Below, piece by piece: positions 61,747-64,000 of a stretch of 64,000 nucleotides of DNA. The DNA comes from an uncultured Prevotellaceae bacterium (GTDB lineage: Bacteria; Bacteroidota; Bacteroidia; Bacteroidales; Muribaculaceae): assembly GCA_947165485.1 (NCBI GenBank), contig CAMVAP010000004.1, positions 31,849 to 95,848 on the forward strand. Direction: 5' to 3'. The first letter of the stretch is position 1. Every line of letters starts with the position of its first letter. Both the position numbers and the translations under genes were made by a program. Below the pieces are notes generated by a model. The model was not told where the DNA came from and did no database searches. It saw only the letters and a list, made by a program, of their open reading frames with translations.

Positions 61747-61983
61747 ATGTCACGTGAGGAATCAAATAAATTGAGGTACACGATTGCCTTTATTGCTGAA
61801 TTTGCACGCAAGTACGGCTTGGGTGAACGTCAAGCCCATAATTATATGCGGCGCTTCAAGGGTATGGAGTATCTGTCTGACTATTATGATGTACTGCATA
61901 CCCAGTCGTTTGATGACGCTATTGAATCCATGGCAGTCATTTGTCATCGAAATGGAGGCCGGTTAAACCCTTCTGCTTTATGA
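61747..61983 (+). CDS. DUF3791-family small protein
   Basis: The 78-residue helical protein has RYTIAFIAEFARKYGL near 10-25 and SDYYDVLHTQSFDDAI near 43-58, where YDVLHTQ is the hallmark of DUF3791. It is the first of three genes coupled by ATGA overlaps (61980 and 62456). DUF3791 proteins commonly sit beside DUF3990 proteins in Bacteroidota and Firmicutes. An antitoxin-like or partner role is inferred from order and size. Confidence 0.8.
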   Translation: MSREESNKLRYTIAFIAEFARKYGLGERQAHNYMRRFKGMEYLSDYYDVLHTQSFDDAIESMAVICHRNGGRLNPSAL

Positions 61984-62459
61984 TTCTCTACCACGGTTCT
62001 AACATCCAGATTGATGTCCCGGATTTATCCAGATCCAAACCATTTAAGGACTTTGGACGTGGATTTTACTTATCTGCCGATAAGCGCCAGGCTATGAGGA
62101 TTGCAGAGCAGCGCACGTTGATTATGCAATCAGGTGAACCAACAGTCAGCGTTTTCTCCTTTGAGGAAAATCTGTTGCATGGCGATGAGTTGAAAGTCAA
62201 GCTCTTTAAGGAATATAGCGAAGAGTGGGCCGAGTTTGTGTTGATGAATCGCGATGTGACCCTCCCTCAGCCATGCCACAACTACGATATCGTGTATGGC
62301 CCCATCGCTGATGATGGTGTGACGTTTCAATTGCGGCGTTACAAGGCAGGAGCGATCACGCTTAAAGAACTGGTAAATGAATTGCGGTATTCCCGAGGCA
62401 TTACTTTCCAATATTATTTTGGCACACAATGTGCTTTAGACAAACTGACGAGACTATGA
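61980..62459 (+). CDS. DUF3990-family protein, ADP-ribosyltransferase-like
   Basis: The 159-residue protein opens MILYHGSNIQIDVPD, then KDFGRGFYLSADKRQAMRIA near 24-43, with FVLMNRDVTLP near 91. HGS, G-R-G-F-Y and the central acidic residues recall the H-Y-E layout of ADP-ribosyltransferases such as DarT. The start is ATG 61980, within the preceding stop; the frame upstream to 61941 is ignored. If active, it would modify a nucleic acid or protein. The toxin role is inference. Confidence 0.8.
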   Translation: MILYHGSNIQIDVPDLSRSKPFKDFGRGFYLSADKRQAMRIAEQRTLIMQSGEPTVSVFSFEENLLHGDELKVKLFKEYSEEWAEFVLMNRDVTLPQPCHNYDIVYGPIADDGVTFQLRRYKAGAITLKELVNELRYSRGITFQYYFGTQCALDKLTRL

Positions 62460-62689
62460 TACTAACCGATGCGCAAATAAAAATGATGCAAGAGGATATG
62501 TATGCATCTCTTGTCCAGCTGCTAATGCAACAATGGCACTACACAATGAACGAGGCGATTGACACTTTGTATAACAGTGACACATTCCTGCGTCTGCAAG
62601 ACAAACGCACGGGATTGTATTATCAGAGCCCAGGCTATGTGTATTCTTTTCTTGAACAAGAATTAACACGAGGGGCTATCTGTGAATGA
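62456..62689 (+). CDS. Small partner protein of the DUF3990 unit
   Basis: The 77-residue protein starts MILTDAQIKMMQEDMYASLV and contains TLYNSDTFLRLQDKRTG and YYQSPGYVYSFLEQEL. This wording is common in small proteins next to DUF3990 genes, but the family name is unsure (DUF3791-like or separate). It overlaps the DUF3990 stop by ATGA. Its helical, acidic nature suits a protein that binds the second gene product. Confidence 0.7.
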   Translation: MILTDAQIKMMQEDMYASLVQLLMQQWHYTMNEAIDTLYNSDTFLRLQDKRTGLYYQSPGYVYSFLEQELTRGAICE

Positions 62690-62839
62690 CACACCTGCCT
62701 CCTGCTAGAGGAATTCTTTCCGTCCATTTATAAGTTTGATCCCGACACACAGTTTGGTAGGTGTCCCGAAAAAACACTCACTTTATGCAAGTGGCACAAA
62801 TAATTTGGGTATTTTATTCGCTTACTCGCAATTTTGCAC

Positions 62840-62848
62840 TACCTTTGC
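62840..62848 (+). promoter_or_regulatory. Promoter of the flavin reductase gene
   Basis: TACCTTTGC matches the -7 element, 29 nt before the ATG at 62877. The 187-nt gap also has a 5-bp hairpin (GACAC/GTGTC) near 62754. Confidence 0.65.
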
Positions 62849-62876
62849 ACAAGATTGTGAAAATTGCAGATTGAGC

Positions 62877-63452
62877 ATGAAACAGAACTGGAGACCTGGA
62901 ACCATGATATACCCGTTGCCCGCGCTGCTGGTCAGCTGTGGGGCGTCGCCCGAGGAGTATAACGTCTTCACGGCGGCATGGACGGGCACCATCTGCAGCG
63001 ATCCGGCTCTGTGTTATGTTTCCATTAGGCCCGAGCGGCACAGCCACGGCATTGTGGAGCGCAATATGGCGTTCACGCTCAACTTGACTAACCGTGCCAT
63101 GGCACGTGCCACCGACTGGTGTGGTGTGCGTTCGGGGCGTGACTACGACAAGTGGCGCGAGATGCAACTCACCCCAGTGAAGGGCGAGACTGTTGCTGCA
63201 CCCTACATCCAGGAAGCCCCCGTGAGCATCGAGTGCCGGGTGCGCGATATCATGCGATTGGGAACCCACGACATGTTCATCGGCGAGGTGATGAACGTCA
63301 TAGCCGATGACCGATTTATCGACCCCGCAAGTGGCGCCCTTGACCTCAAGGCCGCCGACCTGATTACCTATTGCCACGGCCATTACTACAGCCTGGGCGA
63401 GGAACTGGGGCACTTCGGCTGGTCGGTCCGCAAGAAACCCAAGAGAGACTGA
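62877..63452 (+). CDS. Flavin reductase family protein
   Basis: The 191-residue protein has PLPALLVSCG near 13, YNVFTAAWTGTICSDPALCY near 29-48 and VSIRPERHSHGIVERN near 49, then DYDKWREMQLTPVKGE. This is the FMN-binding split barrel of flavin reductases found in Bacteroidota. It may provide reduced flavin or be an electron-transfer enzyme. The start is set to ATG 62877, which follows the promoter; the frame to 62736 spans the promoter and is rejected. glyA follows after 55 nt. Confidence 0.85.
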   Translation: MKQNWRPGTMIYPLPALLVSCGASPEEYNVFTAAWTGTICSDPALCYVSIRPERHSHGIVERNMAFTLNLTNRAMARATDWCGVRSGRDYDKWREMQLTPVKGETVAAPYIQEAPVSIECRVRDIMRLGTHDMFIGEVMNVIADDRFIDPASGALDLKAADLITYCHGHYYSLGEELGHFGWSVRKKPKRD

Positions 63453-63507
63453 ACAAAACTATTTTATCTTTAATACTAACAACTAAAAACTAACTACTAA
63501 AAAATCA

Positions 63508-64000
63508 ATGGAACGAGACAAAGTGATTTTTGACATCATCGAGCGTGAACATCAGCGTCAGCAACACGGCATTGAGCTCATCGCCAGTGAGAACTTCGTG
63601 AGCGACCAGGTCATGCAGGCTATGGGCAGCTGCCTCACCAACAAGTATGCCGAGGGTTATCCTGGCCACCGCTACTATGGCGGTTGCCAGTGCGTCGATG
63701 AGAGCGAGAACGTCGCTATCGAGCGCCTGAAACAGATCTTTGATGCCGAATATGTCAACGTGCAGCCCCACTCGGGTGCACAGGCCAACATGGCCGTCTT
63801 TATGGCTTGCCTCAAGCCCGGTGACAAGTTCATGGGTCTGAACCTGGCTCATGGTGGTCACCTCTCACATGGTAGCCCCGTCAACTTCTCGGGTCTGATG
63901 TTCCAGGCCTGCGAGTATAACGTGACCCCCGACACCAACCTGGTTGACTATGACCAGATGGAAGAGGTGGCACAGCGCGAGCGTCCCAAGCTGATCGTTG
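63508..64000 (+). CDS. glyA: Serine hydroxymethyltransferase, N-terminal part
   Basis: The first 164 residues are present and the window ends inside the gene. Visible blocks are [20 protein letters not shown] near 19-38, [17 protein letters not shown] near 50-66, [20 protein letters not shown] near 76 and [18 protein letters not shown] near 112, matching GlyA of Bacteroidota. It converts serine plus tetrahydrofolate to glycine and methylene-tetrahydrofolate. The PLP Lys lies beyond the window. AT-rich leader with CTAAAAACTAA-type repeats precedes it. Confidence 0.96.
   Translation, partial: MERDKVIFDIIEREHQRQQHGIELIASENFVSDQVMQAMGSCLTNKYAEGYPGHRYYGGCQCVDESENVAIERLKQIFDAEYVNVQPHSGAQANMAVFMACLKPGDKFMGLNLAHGGHLSHGSPVNFSGLMFQACEYNVTPDTNLVDYDQMEEVAQRERPKLIV

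Noticed and set aside
62736..62876. N-terminal extension of the flavin reductase
   Set aside because: It spans the TACCTTTGC promoter element and does not resemble the family; ATG 62877 aligns with known starts.
1..64000. rRNA, tRNA and complete insertion sequences
   Set aside because: None recognised by reading: no cloverleaf with CCA-type acceptor, no transposase motif and no paired terminal repeats with target duplication.

Overview
The window looks like chromosome from a gut-type member of the Bacteroidales (Bacteroidota). Many genes are preceded by a TAnnTTTG -7 element, sometimes with TTTG 18-20 bp upstream, which is the Bacteroidota promoter form, and Shine-Dalgarno sequences are rare. 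Gene content agrees: GHL10-type glycosidase, a Bacteroidales-type HU, a 30-residue COX24-like ribosomal peptide, RNase G, MarC, tandem deoxynucleoside kinases and secreted proteins with dockerin-like repeats. Genus cannot be fixed from sequence reading alone; Muribaculaceae or Prevotellaceae would fit.

Positions 1-17177 are one long plus-strand surface-polysaccharide operon. It holds a phosphotransferase/nucleotidyltransferase pair, glycosyltransferases of GT2 and GT4 type, three acyltransferase-3 membrane proteins, an EpsG-like polymerase, hexapeptide acetyltransferases, a PglA-like GT4, a PglC-like initiating phosphoglycosyltransferase, a double PglD-like protein and a short-chain dehydrogenase. 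A GT4+GT2 cassette is present twice (7720-9760 and 10731-12758), and 11859-13342 is noticeably AT-rich.

Positions 17193-29731 continue the locus from at least two internal promoters, but the content changes. Sugar genes (PglE-like aminotransferase, a second PglD-like acyltransferase, sugar-transfer ATP-grasp, GT2, acyltransferase-3) are interleaved with an acyl-carrier-protein pathway: four ACPs of two types, an AMP-forming acyl ligase, two KASIII-like enzymes with intact Cys-His-Asn triads, an epimerase-like VOC protein, a metallo-beta-lactamase-fold hydrolase and an FkbH-like protein translationally coupled to its own ACP. My inference is that this builds an unusual short acyl or hydroxyacyl group on carrier proteins and places it on an amino sugar of the polysaccharide. 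This is the best candidate for an undescribed system here.

Positions 29747-60869 are mostly core or secretory genes: a membrane EEP phosphodiesterase, a lipoprotein, a GHL10 glycosidase, dockerin-like secreted proteins (one with an apparent poly-A frameshift in its signal peptide), marC, valS, rpiB, endonuclease I, rlmN, an esterase, rocD and pruA (ornithine to glutamate), HU / small ribosomal peptide / RNase G with a long structured leader, a SufT-like protein, lpxH, a SUMF1-domain protein, ispD-recG, a three-gene membrane cassette, an M23-LysM protein and tandem deoxynucleoside kinases.

Positions 60870-64000 contain a gene-poor stretch with a decayed SUMF1 fragment, a three-gene DUF3791-DUF3990-small-protein unit resembling a toxin-antitoxin module, a flavin reductase and the start of glyA, cut by the window end. 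No rRNA, tRNA, CRISPR array or complete insertion sequence was seen.
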